From: Chromatiaceae bacterium
Lineage (GTDB): Bacteria > Pseudomonadota > Gammaproteobacteria > Chromatiales > Chromatiaceae
Length of the DNA: 64,000 nt
Assembly (NCBI GenBank): GCA_024235255.1
Contig: JACKMT010000001.1
Location: 434,001-498,000 of the forward strand
Direction of reading: 5' to 3'
In this document: positions 26,256-36,785 of the stretch, in pieces
Layout: every line of letters starts with the position of its first letter
Numbering within the stretch: the stretch's first letter is position 1
Position numbers and translations under genes: made by a program
Notes under the pieces: model-generated
The model's input: the letters and a program-made list of their open reading frames with translations, nothing else
The model's database searches: none
Told to the model about the DNA's origin: nothing

Positions 26256-26626
26256 TGCCGGCACTCCCCAGCGCCTCGCACTGCAGCGCTGCGTTTGGCA
26301 GGGACAGTAATGCAGCTGGTACCAGCCAACTCGGATTGAGTACCAGCCGGCACCGCTACTGACTGCTTAATCCACCAGCGCTCTCCATTGATGGCTAACA
26401 GCAGCCTGGCATTGGATACATCATGCACCTTGATGCAGCCATCCTTCAGTTCCCGGATGTCCACGACATTGATCTTCTTCGCAACAGCGCCGCTTTTGTC
26501 CGGATAGAGACGAATTACGCTTTTGGTGAACTGGTTGACGCATTCGGCCGATTGCCCAGACTGGCTCCCCGGTGGCAGCAGCACGATTAGAGAGACAAGA
26601 AACAAGGGTATGGTACGAGCTTGCAT
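26252..26626 (-). CDS. Small secreted hypothetical protein
   Basis: 124 residues. A signal peptide (MQARTIPLFLVSLIVLLPPGSQSGQSA) and about 95 mature residues with three cysteines (AECVNQF, DGCIKVH, GTSCITV). I recognise no family. The mature part looks like a small beta domain. A good ribosome site AGGAG precedes the ATG at 26626. It lies between a CHASE2 membrane protein (50 bases upstream) and an M48 lipoprotein (4-base overlap), so it is probably a periplasmic partner of one or both. Confidence 0.7.
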   Translation of the reverse strand: MQARTIPLFLVSLIVLLPPGSQSGQSAECVNQFTKSVIRLYPDKSGAVAKKINVVDIRELKDGCIKVHDVSNARLLLAINGERWWIKQSVAVPAGTQSELAGTSCITVPAKRSAAVRGAGECRQ

Positions 26627-26676
26627 GATGGTATCTCCTTTCTATGTCGAATAGTTTGCTCCAGTGGTGTATAGAG

Positions 26677-28272
26677 TCAGTTCAAATGGAAGTAATGTTG
26701 GATCCGGACCAGCATCCTACCGAAAAAAGGCAGGCTTTTAATGCTGAGCAGACCCAGAAGGCCTAAAAAATCGGTGCTTGGCTGCAGTAGCAGATAGGTT
26801 GAGAACACAGCACCACCCACCAGCAGCAACAGGATCAGGAACAGATTCCGCAGGGTCAGAGCCAGTAGGTAGCTGACATTCAGCAGCCGACTATTGCCGT
26901 GCTCCGCTGTGGGATCAGAAGGCCCTAAGCCACGCCAGATGAATTCGCCGTACTGCACTAGCAATACCAGTAACAACAGCGACACCAGTTCTATCGCCAT
27001 CGGCTTGGTTAGGCCAATACAATCGAATACAGGCTCTGCCGTACGCCGATATTCGCTACCGAAGGTCAGCAGGTTGTCTAGCGCCATCGCATGATAAAAA
27101 GCGCCAGGTATCGGTGTGTGCGTGGGTGGGTCGACCAAATCTTCATTGAAGGCTATGTATGCACCGTAGATGACAAAACTTTGCTGCAGTGAACACTTAA
27201 GTTCCCGGACAAACTCCTGTGTCAGGTTGAACAACAACTGTTCAACCGAGATTGTGTCCTGGGGCGGACACACCTGAATCGTGCCAGGCACTTCAACGGA
27301 TCGATTCTTCGGCGGCACGTCGTCGCTGAAAGTAAGATCCAAGTTTAACCCCTGCCAAAAATTTAACAGTGGGGATCTGCTGATTGGTTTGCATCGGAAT
27401 GGACCGTTGTTTCCCTCTTTATCGAAAAAGCGCCAAACCAGCTGCATATCGCTGCTGCGTTGATCGTCTAAATAACCTTTACTAGTTAGGAAAGAGCGTT
27501 GCATTTGGGAATTGGAAGCGGCACTGTCGTTGAGCGAGCTGCTAGCGTACATGGCCGTAGCTGCACTCAACCTCGTGGAACAGTCGCGGTGCTTTTGCGT
27601 TCCCGCATTGATTTCGACTTCCAGCGGGTAGCTGAACGACTGCCGGTCATCACCGGTACCAGGCACGCCAACCAAGAGAGCGCCTGCAGCTGCGAGCTCC
27701 GGAATCACTCCATCTGGAAGATTCCCGTCCGTTCTGCCGGCAGCGAAAAACAGAGGAATTTTCTTTTCCCGGTATGATCTTATTGTCTCGCCCAATTCAA
27801 TGAAGGTGGGGTCGTTGCGATGCTGATCGACGAAAGCAATATCGACAAATACCGCCTTGGGAGAAAATTCCAGAATTCGTTCCAGGACCTCTGCGTGAAC
27901 GCTATATGGGGGCGGCCAGGAGAGGTGCATCTTTTCCAGCTCAGCGTCGGAAAACAGGACGACGCTGATTTTCCTAGCCACTTCCCGATCGGGGTAGAGA
28001 TCCGCGGTCCAGCGCTGGAACAGCGTTTGCGAGTGGTGCTGGGATAGGCTGGACAGACCAAATGGATCCAGTTGATAGAGTAGCGCGAGAAATATGCTGG
28101 ATAAGAAGAAGCGTATCCAGAAGTTGCAGCGGAGTTCCCAGTCTCCCGCAACCCGATATAGAAGAAAGCTACGAAATGACGCCCGACCCTTACCGCAGGG
28201 GCGCTGAGTCACTCGATAGATAAAGCTCCGAAATCCGCCTGACTTATCTCCGTTATCTGAATCGAGCCCCAT
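26677..28272 (-). CDS. CHASE2-domain membrane protein without an output domain
   Basis: 531 residues. An N-terminal membrane helix (IRFFLSSIFLALLYQL) is followed by an extracytoplasmic CHASE2 domain of about 300 residues (ISVVLFSDAELEKMHLSWPP, RILEFSPKAVFVDIAFVD, FVIYGAYIAFNEDLVDPPTHTPIPG, FYHAMALDNLLT). It ends in three membrane spans (residues about 420-515) and no cyclase, kinase or GGDEF domain. CHASE2 is a presumed sensor for outside signals, normally fused to cytoplasmic enzymes. Here the signal must pass to another protein, or the domain has another job. It begins a three-gene unit with a small secreted protein and an M48 lipoprotein. No clear ribosome site is seen. Confidence 0.82.
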   Translation of the reverse strand: MGLDSDNGDKSGGFRSFIYRVTQRPCGKGRASFRSFLLYRVAGDWELRCNFWIRFFLSSIFLALLYQLDPFGLSSLSQHHSQTLFQRWTADLYPDREVARKISVVLFSDAELEKMHLSWPPPYSVHAEVLERILEFSPKAVFVDIAFVDQHRNDPTFIELGETIRSYREKKIPLFFAAGRTDGNLPDGVIPELAAAGALLVGVPGTGDDRQSFSYPLEVEINAGTQKHRDCSTRLSAATAMYASSSLNDSAASNSQMQRSFLTSKGYLDDQRSSDMQLVWRFFDKEGNNGPFRCKPISRSPLLNFWQGLNLDLTFSDDVPPKNRSVEVPGTIQVCPPQDTISVEQLLFNLTQEFVRELKCSLQQSFVIYGAYIAFNEDLVDPPTHTPIPGAFYHAMALDNLLTFGSEYRRTAEPVFDCIGLTKPMAIELVSLLLLVLLVQYGEFIWRGLGPSDPTAEHGNSRLLNVSYLLALTLRNLFLILLLLVGGAVFSTYLLLQPSTDFLGLLGLLSIKSLPFFGRMLVRIQHYFHLN

Positions 28273-28748
28273 CCATTTGTACTCTTATTATTTCGAGCAA
28301 CAATTTTCCTTATTAGCCTTCGCAAACCCGCTTCCTGGTTCGGCCGGCTTTTTGGAAATGCTCGTTCTATCGCTGATCCATCACTCACACTGTCAGCGAC
28401 ATGATAAATCTATTGATAGGAAATTGCATCCCTCCCGGGTTTCCAGTTCCTGGAAGTGGCAACTTTGCCGCGGAAGTCTCCACCAGGACCATCTCCCTGA
28501 ATTGCGATTCACTGCCACCGGTGAGTCAAGCGGGAAATACCAACCCGCAAACGACAATCCATGCTCGGCAACTCTCGCTTAACAGGATCCCCCTGGATCC
28601 GACACGGTGCCGGGCGTTCAATATCCCCTTCCCGTCGGCTGCCCAAAATCGGTAGGCTGTCTAGCGAGTGTATGATTTCATGGAAGTTTTCGGGACTTCC
28701 GGGTTCCCAAAATCGACCCGGTCTTTGGCAGACTGCGGGATAACTCGA
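28273..28748. other. Gene-free stretch
   Basis: 476 bases between the start of the CHASE2 gene and the stop of the next leftward chemoreceptor gene. Short open frames lack ribosome sites and recognisable products. The stretch should hold the promoter of the CHASE2 operon, but I see no convincing boxes, repeats or terminator hairpin. Confidence 0.35.
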
Positions 28749-30317
28749 TCAGCCTTTGAACTGTTGCACCAGGCCCTGCATGCGCTGGATCGAACCGAGC
28801 ATCTCCTGAGTAGCGGCCACACTCTGCTTGGCACCCAGTGCGGTCGTTTCGGCGACCTGACTAATAGTGACTGCATTCTGATTGATCTCTTCGGCAACGG
28901 TACGCTGCTCTTCCGAAGCGGTGGCGATCTGGTTATTCATATCGGTGATGTCGTCGATCGCATTGGCGATTGCCGTCAATGCGGAGCCCGCCTTGGCGGC
29001 GAACTCAACGCCTTGCTGGGCCTCCTTGCGGCTGCGCTGCATCACATCGACCGCCTGCCGGCTGCCGGTTTGCAGCTCTTCGATCATCTTTTCGATCTCT
29101 CTGGCCGATTCGGTGGTACGGTTCGCCAGCGTGCGTACTTCATCCGCCACGACCGCAAACCCGCGCCCGTTTTCACCCGCCCGCGCCGCTTCGATGGCGG
29201 CATTCAAAGCCAACAGGTTGGTCTGCTCGGCGATCCCTTTGATGACATCGAGCACCTTGACAATATTAGCACTTTGCCGTGACAGCTTTTCAATCACCTC
29301 ACCCGCGGATTGCACTTCAACGGCCAGGCCATTGATCGCTGAGATGGTATGCTCGACGACAGCCTTACCGGAGCCGGTCTCCTTTTGCCCCACCGCTGCC
29401 GCGTCGGCGGCATGGACGGAACTGCGGGCGATCTCCTGCACCGTGGCCACCATCTCGGTCATCGCCGTTGCCAGCTGGACCAGTTCGTGCTGCTGCGCCT
29501 CCACTCCCTGATTCGCCTGCTCCGAGGTTTGCGAGGTGACCGTGGCGACCTTGTCCAAAATTCTGGCCGTGTCGGAGAGCCGTCCGATGACCGCATTGAG
29601 CTGCGATTTCTGCATACGCAACGCTAGCTGGATCTGCCCGAATTCGTCGTCCCGTCCGGTGTAGATGCGCCGCATTATCGGCTGATCGTAGATCTCACGC
29701 GCCACCGAGAGCACCTGACGCATTGGCAGCATCAGCACCACATTCACCCCGACCGTGAGGAGGGCGGTGACGAGCACAGCAAACGGCAATAGCGCGGTGA
29801 GTGCCGGCATCAGGGAGAAAACTGCGGCCGGCAGCAACGCCACCATGTTTCCCAGCACCAGTTTTTGCGTCAGGGAGAGTCTGGCGGAGCGCTTTACTCG
29901 GAACCCCTTGCCGGCAAGCAGTCGCTGATAGATGGGAATAGCGCGGTTGACCGCGTCGCTATCCGCTTTGTAGCGCACGGACTGGTATTCGACGGTGGTA
30001 CCCTGCTGCCGAATCGGCATCACGAAGGCATCCACCCAATAGTGATCACCGTTTTTACAGCGATTTTTCACCAAACCCATCCACGGCTTGCCCGCTTTCA
30101 CCTCATCCCACAGGCTCCCGAAAGCCGCTGGGGGCATATCCGGGTGGCGAACGATATTGTGGTTTTTATGCAGCAACTCTTCCTCGCTGAACCCGCTGAC
30201 CTCGATAAAGTCTGGATTGATATAGGTAATTGCACCTTTGAGGTCGGTTGTCGACAGGATGTTGTGCGCTGCAGTGACCTCCCTCTCCCTGTTCGTCACC
30301 GGTTGGTTGATTTTCAT
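28749..30317 (-). CDS. Aer-like methyl-accepting chemotaxis protein (PAS sensor)
   Basis: 522 residues. An N-terminal PAS domain (about 15-130; ILSTTDLKGAITYINPDFIEVSGF, NIVRHPDMPPAAFGSLW, NGDHYWVDAFVMP) is of the Aer type, which in Escherichia coli binds FAD and senses redox or energy state. Two membrane segments form a hairpin near 165-215, followed by a HAMP-like region and a long coiled-coil signalling domain with NLLALNAAIEAARAGENGRGFAVVADEVR. There is no large periplasmic domain, as expected for an internal sensor. A sigma-28-like promoter lies upstream (30417-30443). Confidence 0.93.
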   Translation of the reverse strand: MKINQPVTNREREVTAAHNILSTTDLKGAITYINPDFIEVSGFSEEELLHKNHNIVRHPDMPPAAFGSLWDEVKAGKPWMGLVKNRCKNGDHYWVDAFVMPIRQQGTTVEYQSVRYKADSDAVNRAIPIYQRLLAGKGFRVKRSARLSLTQKLVLGNMVALLPAAVFSLMPALTALLPFAVLVTALLTVGVNVVLMLPMRQVLSVAREIYDQPIMRRIYTGRDDEFGQIQLALRMQKSQLNAVIGRLSDTARILDKVATVTSQTSEQANQGVEAQQHELVQLATAMTEMVATVQEIARSSVHAADAAAVGQKETGSGKAVVEHTISAINGLAVEVQSAGEVIEKLSRQSANIVKVLDVIKGIAEQTNLLALNAAIEAARAGENGRGFAVVADEVRTLANRTTESAREIEKMIEELQTGSRQAVDVMQRSRKEAQQGVEFAAKAGSALTAIANAIDDITDMNNQIATASEEQRTVAEEINQNAVTISQVAETTALGAKQSVAATQEMLGSIQRMQGLVQQFKG

Positions 30318-30812
30318 TATCTAGGATCTCGCTGTAGTTTCTGTCCGGCTGTATCAAAACACTGAACAGCCGCTCCTGATTGTTCTGTAAAAGGGTTCAA
30401 CAATCGCTTGCGCAGTTGTTCGGCAGTCAGGAGGAAAACTTGATTGGTATCAAGCCGGCGCCTGTGACAGATGTAGCTCTCTCCGTTTCGTCACCGCTCC
30501 GTTGCCGGAGAAAGTTCGAACCGGCAGCTGGCAGCTGTAGCCACTCTCTAATTCAGGAGCACCTCGCTGGATCAACGGATGTATTGGTAACTGGGATGGT
30601 TATTGGATGGGATTGGCGTCAAGCCAAGTCCGATAGCGCAAGCGTATCGCTGCCGCGTGAAAGATTTTGGGGAGATTCATACGGTAAGATTCCCTTTCCT
30701 GTCAGCCTGTTAAGGTCTCCCCAGCAGCGCTGTGGTCTCCTATTCTTGTCTCGTATTGACCAATACCCACAATAAAGGGAGGTGAGCCCGCCTTCAGCAC
30801 AAGCGGATGTTG
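30318..30812. other. Intergenic stretch with chemoreceptor promoter
   Basis: 495 bases between the chemoreceptor start and the stop of the LysE-type gene. It holds the sigma-28-like promoter described separately. Open frames here lack ribosome sites and recognisable products. No terminator with a T run was found past the LysE-type gene; a small palindrome GTATTG-GT-CAATAC lies near the LysE-type end. Confidence 0.4.
30417..30443 (-). promoter_or_regulatory. Sigma-28 (FliA)-like promoter of the Aer-like chemoreceptor
   Basis: On the minus strand TCAAG (30443-30439) and GCCGAACA (30424-30417), with 15 bases between TCAA and GCCG. This matches the flagellar/chemotaxis sigma factor pattern TCAAG-N14-GCCGATA or TAAA-N15-GCCGATAA with two changes in the -10. 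The start codon lies about 100 bases downstream. Confidence 0.55.
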
Positions 30813-31448
30813 CTATGACGCCAATCCGACCCGCGCACCGAGCACAATCATCACCGAACCTGCGACTCCATCAAGACAGCGCTTCACCGCTGGAGTGATC
30901 AGCCAGCGCTGCAATCTGATCACCATCAGCACCATCGCCAGCTGCCAGAGGTTGGCCAACAGGAAGTGTATCCCGGCCAGAAACAGCGCCTTGGCAATCA
31001 CCGGATCGCCCGCCTGAATGAACTGGGGAAGAAATGCCATGTAAAAGACGATCGCCTTCGGATTCAGTACATTGGAGAGAAAGCCCTCTCGCAGAGGAAC
31101 GGACCAAGGCAGCGCTGCAACCTGTCTCACCGATCCGGGTAGAGTTATGCTTCCCCCACTCAGTGCGGAACGCAGACTGACCAGCCCCAACCACATCAGG
31201 TAGCCGGCACCGGCCAGTTTCAATACGCCGAACAGCCAGGCCGACTGCATCAGCACCAGTGAGATGCCGGCAGCGGAGATCAAGGCATGGACGAACAGCC
31301 CGCAGCAGATGGCGAAGCTGGTCAGGATGCCGTCCCGCCGGCCGCCGCGCAGCGTGTTGCGGATCACCATCAGCGTATCCACGCCGGGCGTTATGGTCAG
31401 CAGCGCAACCGCCGGTATGTACACCCAGAGATAGTTGTCGAAATACAT
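30813..31448 (-). CDS. LysE/RhtB-family amino-acid exporter
   Basis: 211 residues from the ATG at 31448, after AGG and 10 bases past the previous stop; an upstream in-frame start would overlap that gene and add non-hydrophobic sequence. Six membrane helices and the signature TPGVDTLMVIRNTLRGGRRDG (residues about 19-39), plus SNVLNPKAIVFYMAFLPQF, define the LysE/RhtB family. These inner-membrane proteins export amino acids or related metabolites. As last gene of the leucine operon it could export leucine, its analogues or a pathway overflow product; that is inference from position. Confidence 0.88.
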   Translation of the reverse strand: MYFDNYLWVYIPAVALLTITPGVDTLMVIRNTLRGGRRDGILTSFAICCGLFVHALISAAGISLVLMQSAWLFGVLKLAGAGYLMWLGLVSLRSALSGGSITLPGSVRQVAALPWSVPLREGFLSNVLNPKAIVFYMAFLPQFIQAGDPVIAKALFLAGIHFLLANLWQLAMVLMVIRLQRWLITPAVKRCLDGVAGSVMIVLGARVGLAS

Positions 31449-31458
31449 CGAGCCTGCG

Positions 31459-32010
31459 CTATTCGCTGCCGGTGTAAAACTGCGGCCACTCCAGTTTGAC
31501 AATCGGGCCGTCGCTGGCCAGTGCGTGGCAGGTGTCTATGATCGCCGGCTTGTCGCGTTCAGGTTTGGACTCCGCCCGCTCCTCCAACGCCCAGTGCATA
31601 GTCTGATAGGCGGTCGTGGCCAGGGGCCCGAGCAGCTCTACCAGATGAGTACAGCCAGCCGTGCGTCCGACCAGATCGTGCACCCTGCGCCGCCAGCCGG
31701 GCCCGATCTGCAGGCCGATCAGCCGTTTCATCCCTGCGGTCGCCTCCTTACAGACACGAAACGGCGACAGATCGGTGACCGCTTCCAGGTCGTGAATAAC
31801 GAAGTCCAGGTCCAATGTGATGCGCACCCACATCTCATGCACCGGTTCGCCTGCCTGAATACCGCCGCGGTCACGGTTCTCGAATGAAAAGGTCTTGATG
31901 TCAGTCATGTGGGCTTCGATATCCCAGAGTCCGTCCTTGCGCTTGTAGCCTTTGCAGGTGATGGCGCGGGTGTGCTGATGCTCACGCGCTGTGGCAGGAG
32001 ATAACGGCAT
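31459..32010 (-). CDS. DUF2889 protein
   Basis: 183 residues. The sequence opens REHQHTRAITCKGYKRKDGLWDIEAHMTD and continues ETVDAVTDL-like strands (IHDLEAVTDLSPFRVC), then GCTHLVELLGPLATTAYQT. This is the pattern of DUF2889, a family of unknown biochemical function often found beside acyl-CoA or steroid degradation genes. It has no signal peptide. It lies 25 bases after the HMG-CoA lyase gene and 10 bases before the exporter in the operon. Position suggests a role in CoA-ester metabolism, but the reaction is unknown. Confidence 0.8.
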   Translation of the reverse strand: MPLSPATAREHQHTRAITCKGYKRKDGLWDIEAHMTDIKTFSFENRDRGGIQAGEPVHEMWVRITLDLDFVIHDLEAVTDLSPFRVCKEATAGMKRLIGLQIGPGWRRRVHDLVGRTAGCTHLVELLGPLATTAYQTMHWALEERAESKPERDKPAIIDTCHALASDGPIVKLEWPQFYTGSE

Positions 32011-32035
32011 GATCGATGATCCTCCTTTGGCAGAT

Positions 32036-32932
32036 TTATTCCAACATGGCCCGGGCCACGCGCGATCCGTTCGGGCGCTGCAAAAACGCGGAGATGAAAT
32101 TTCCGGCCTCCACCAACTTCGGCAGCTCGACTCCGCTCTCTATCCCCATGCCATCGAGCATGTAGAGCACATCCTCGCTGGCGACATTGCCGGTCGCGCC
32201 TCTGGCGTAAGGACAGCCGCCGAGACCTGCCACTGAACTGTCGATCACCGCGACCCCCATCTGCAGTGCTGCCAGCAGATTGGCCAGCGCCTGGCCGTAG
32301 GTGTCGTGAAAATGGGCAGCCAGAGAGCGGACCGGGACGCGCGCGGCGGTCTCCAGAATCACCTGCTGCGTCTTCAGCGGGGTACCGGTGCCGATCGTGT
32401 CGCCGAGCGATATCTCATAGCAGCCCAGCTCAAACAGCCCGGCGGCCACAGCGGCAACCGCGGCCGGATCGATGTCGCCCTCATAGGGGCAGCCCAGCAC
32501 GCAGGAGACGTAGCCGCGCACCCGCAGCCCCCGATTCAATGCCTCGCCGATCACCTCTCGATAACGCCCGATGCTCTGTCCGATGGAGCAGTTGATGTTC
32601 TTCTGGCTGAAGCTCTCTGAGGCGGCGGCAAATACCGCGATCTCCTTCACGCCGGCCTCAAGCGCCGCTTCGAGACCGCGGATGTTCGGCACCAGCATCG
32701 GGTAGCTGACGCCGATTTGGTGATCGAGCGCGGCAAACACTTCGGCACTGGCCGCCATCTGCGGCACCCATTTCGGTGAAACGAAGCTGCCCGCCTCGAT
32801 CACCTTCAGGCCGCTGGCCGCCAGCCGCCTGATCAGCTCGACCCGGATCGCGGAGGGAACCTGCCGGGACTCGTTCTGCAGGCCGTCTCGCGGCCCCACT
32901 TCGACTAGTTTAACTTTGTCCGGCAAATTCAT
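32036..32932 (-). CDS. liuE: Hydroxymethylglutaryl-CoA lyase
   Basis: 298 residues. The HMGL-like TIM barrel opens VKLVEVGPRDGLQNE and has SFVSPKWVPQMA, ENNIN-like FSQKNINCSIGQS, and near the end GLGGCPYARGATGN containing the catalytic Cys. HAD-type metal ligands are replaced by the usual AAHFHDTYGQALAN His pair. It splits 3-hydroxy-3-methylglutaryl-CoA to acetyl-CoA and acetoacetate, the last step of leucine breakdown, in the cytoplasm. It lies between the dioxygenase and DUF2889 genes. mvaB is an alternative symbol. Confidence 0.95.
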   Translation of the reverse strand: MNLPDKVKLVEVGPRDGLQNESRQVPSAIRVELIRRLAASGLKVIEAGSFVSPKWVPQMAASAEVFAALDHQIGVSYPMLVPNIRGLEAALEAGVKEIAVFAAASESFSQKNINCSIGQSIGRYREVIGEALNRGLRVRGYVSCVLGCPYEGDIDPAAVAAVAAGLFELGCYEISLGDTIGTGTPLKTQQVILETAARVPVRSLAAHFHDTYGQALANLLAALQMGVAVIDSSVAGLGGCPYARGATGNVASEDVLYMLDGMGIESGVELPKLVEAGNFISAFLQRPNGSRVARAMLE

Positions 32933-32974
32933 GGCATCAAACTATAGGGAGAGATCTGTTTAGCACCTAGTTGT

Positions 32975-33895
32975 TCAATCGAATACCCCGGTGCCCGCGA
33001 GCCGGTCGAAGTAACGGGCGCGGTAGAGGTGACGCTCGTGAACTTCGTCGTCGGCGAAAGCCGAACGGTCGTGCAGTATGTTATTGCCGATCAGCCCCAT
33101 GCCCGGCTCCAGGCGGCCGCGGTAGATATAAGGCAGATCGCTTTCCAGCAGCTGCTGCAGATAGGCACGTGCTTCTCCAGTGAGCGGGTCATCCGCCCAG
33201 ATCACATTGCGCTGGCGCATGCTGTAGCGCATGTGCAGATCACCGCTCGGCGTAATCGAAAAAACCGGGCCTGCCTCCACTCTGCGCGCCGTCTCGCCCT
33301 TTTCGTCTATACGCGGTGGGATGGTCATCGCGTCAGGCTGCATGAACGCACGGATGTAATCGGGGTTCTTGTCGCGCAGCAGTATATAGGCGACCTCGTG
33401 GTCCAGCAGCGCATTCTCGCCGCCGCTGGCGGCACTCTGCACGCAGTGCAGCATCAGCGAATGAATCTGCCGCTCCGCCGGGTTGTAGTAGCCGTCGGTG
33501 TGCCACTTGATCGGGTGATTGGTGTAGGGAATGTAGTGCTGGCGCGTGCCGTCGTTCACCACCCGCAACGAAGTCAGGCCGGTGTCATCCGCCAGCCAGT
33601 TGTGGTTCAGACCGCAGACCCCGAAACGGCGGCTGACGGTCAGCGGAATCTCGGGATCGGGATCCTGGCCGGTGGTACCGACATAGATCGCCATATTGGC
33701 CTTCCGGCAGTGATCGTGCAGCGCCCGGAACTGCGACTCGGTGAGCTGGCGCGGATCGCCGATCTCCACCACCAAGTCGTCAAGACCGGTTGGATAATCC
33801 TCAAGCTTCCGGTCGCGCCAGGCCAGATAGCCGTCGCGGTTGTTCAGGTTGAATGGACTGAGTTCGAAGTTATTGCGGGATGGAGAGGGGTTCAT
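32975..33895 (-). CDS. TauD/TfdA-family Fe(II)/2-oxoglutarate dioxygenase
   Basis: 306 residues from the ATG at 33895; in-frame GTG codons 6 and 15 bases upstream could extend it slightly. The iron site HxD...H is visible: WHTDGYY (His and Asp near 132-134) and NILHDRSAF (His near 275), followed by the Arg-containing C-terminus that usually binds 2-oxoglutarate (YRARYFDRL). This family hydroxylates or cleaves small acids using O2 and 2-oxoglutarate. It is not a standard leucine-pathway enzyme, yet it is embedded between mccA and the HMG-CoA lyase gene. The substrate is unknown; a branched-chain or carnitine-like acid is a guess. Confidence 0.85.
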   Translation of the reverse strand: MNPSPSRNNFELSPFNLNNRDGYLAWRDRKLEDYPTGLDDLVVEIGDPRQLTESQFRALHDHCRKANMAIYVGTTGQDPDPEIPLTVSRRFGVCGLNHNWLADDTGLTSLRVVNDGTRQHYIPYTNHPIKWHTDGYYNPAERQIHSLMLHCVQSAASGGENALLDHEVAYILLRDKNPDYIRAFMQPDAMTIPPRIDEKGETARRVEAGPVFSITPSGDLHMRYSMRQRNVIWADDPLTGEARAYLQQLLESDLPYIYRGRLEPGMGLIGNNILHDRSAFADDEVHERHLYRARYFDRLAGTGVFD

Positions 33896-33980
33896 CAATG
33901 TCACTGCCACTAAAATTCAGTAAATCATTACCTTCTAACACAAATGGCAAGGAGGGTTCCAGTACTCACTCTCGCATCCA

Positions 33981-35981
<2,001 letters not shown>

Positions 35982-35984
35982 CGG

Positions 35985-36782
35985 CTACCTCGGCTTCATC
36001 CAGGCGGGTGGGCGCTTCTCCAGAAAAGCGCTGACACCCTCCCGTCCCTCATCAGAAGCGCGGATATCGCTGATCCGCTCCGCGGTATCCGCAATTACCG
36101 CTGCGCTGGTCGGCCGGCGGGATACGGCAAAGATCAAAGACTTCGCGGCAGTCAACGCCTGCGGGCTCCCTTTGAGCAGACTATCCAGCAAGCCGTCGAG
36201 CCTGCTGTCGAGCTGCTCCTCCGGCACCACCTCGTGCAGCAGACCGATGCGCCACGCCTCGGCCGCGTCAAACCGCTCGCCGGTCAGCATATAGCGTCTG
36301 GCAGCGCGCTCGCCAATGGCGGCGATCACATACGGGGAGATCACCGCCGGCAGCAGACCCAGCCGCACCTCGGTCAACGCAAATTGCGCCTGCTCCGCGG
36401 CGACCGCCAGGTCGCAGCAAGCCACCAGTCCGACGCCGCCGCCGAACGCCGCCCCCTGCACCCGGGCGATGGTCGGTTTGCGCAGTCCATTCAGTCGCGC
36501 CATCAGCGCCGCGAGCTGCAGCGCATCCTTATGATTCTCCGCGCGGTCGTAGCCGGCCATGCGCCGCATCCAATTCAGATCGGCGCCGGCAGAGAAACTC
36601 TTGCCCTCCGAGCGTAAAACCAGCGCCCTGATGCCGGCGTCGTTTTCCACCGACTCCAATGTGCGCAGCAGCGCGCCGATCAGCGCATCGTCGAAGGCGT
36701 TATGAATTTCCGGACGATTCAGGGTGAGCGTGGCCACCCCCCGCTCGTCTGTTTCAAGAAGCACTGTATTGTCACTGTTCAT
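35985..36782 (-). CDS. liuC: Methylglutaconyl-CoA hydratase (crotonase family)
   Basis: 265 residues of the enoyl-CoA hydratase fold. The CoA/oxyanion segments FSAGADLNWM and GAAFGGGVGLVACCDLAVA are clear, followed by RLGLLPAVISPY. It hydrates 3-methylglutaconyl-CoA to HMG-CoA in leucine breakdown; the specificity is taken from its place between the two carboxylase subunits, the usual liu operon order. Its start lies three bases after the liuB stop and its end three bases before liuD. A general enoyl-CoA hydratase would be the alternative. Confidence 0.92.
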   Translation of the reverse strand: MNSDNTVLLETDERGVATLTLNRPEIHNAFDDALIGALLRTLESVENDAGIRALVLRSEGKSFSAGADLNWMRRMAGYDRAENHKDALQLAALMARLNGLRKPTIARVQGAAFGGGVGLVACCDLAVAAEQAQFALTEVRLGLLPAVISPYVIAAIGERAARRYMLTGERFDAAEAWRIGLLHEVVPEEQLDSRLDGLLDSLLKGSPQALTAAKSLIFAVSRRPTSAAVIADTAERISDIRASDEGREGVSAFLEKRPPAWMKPR

Positions 36783-36785
36783 TCG

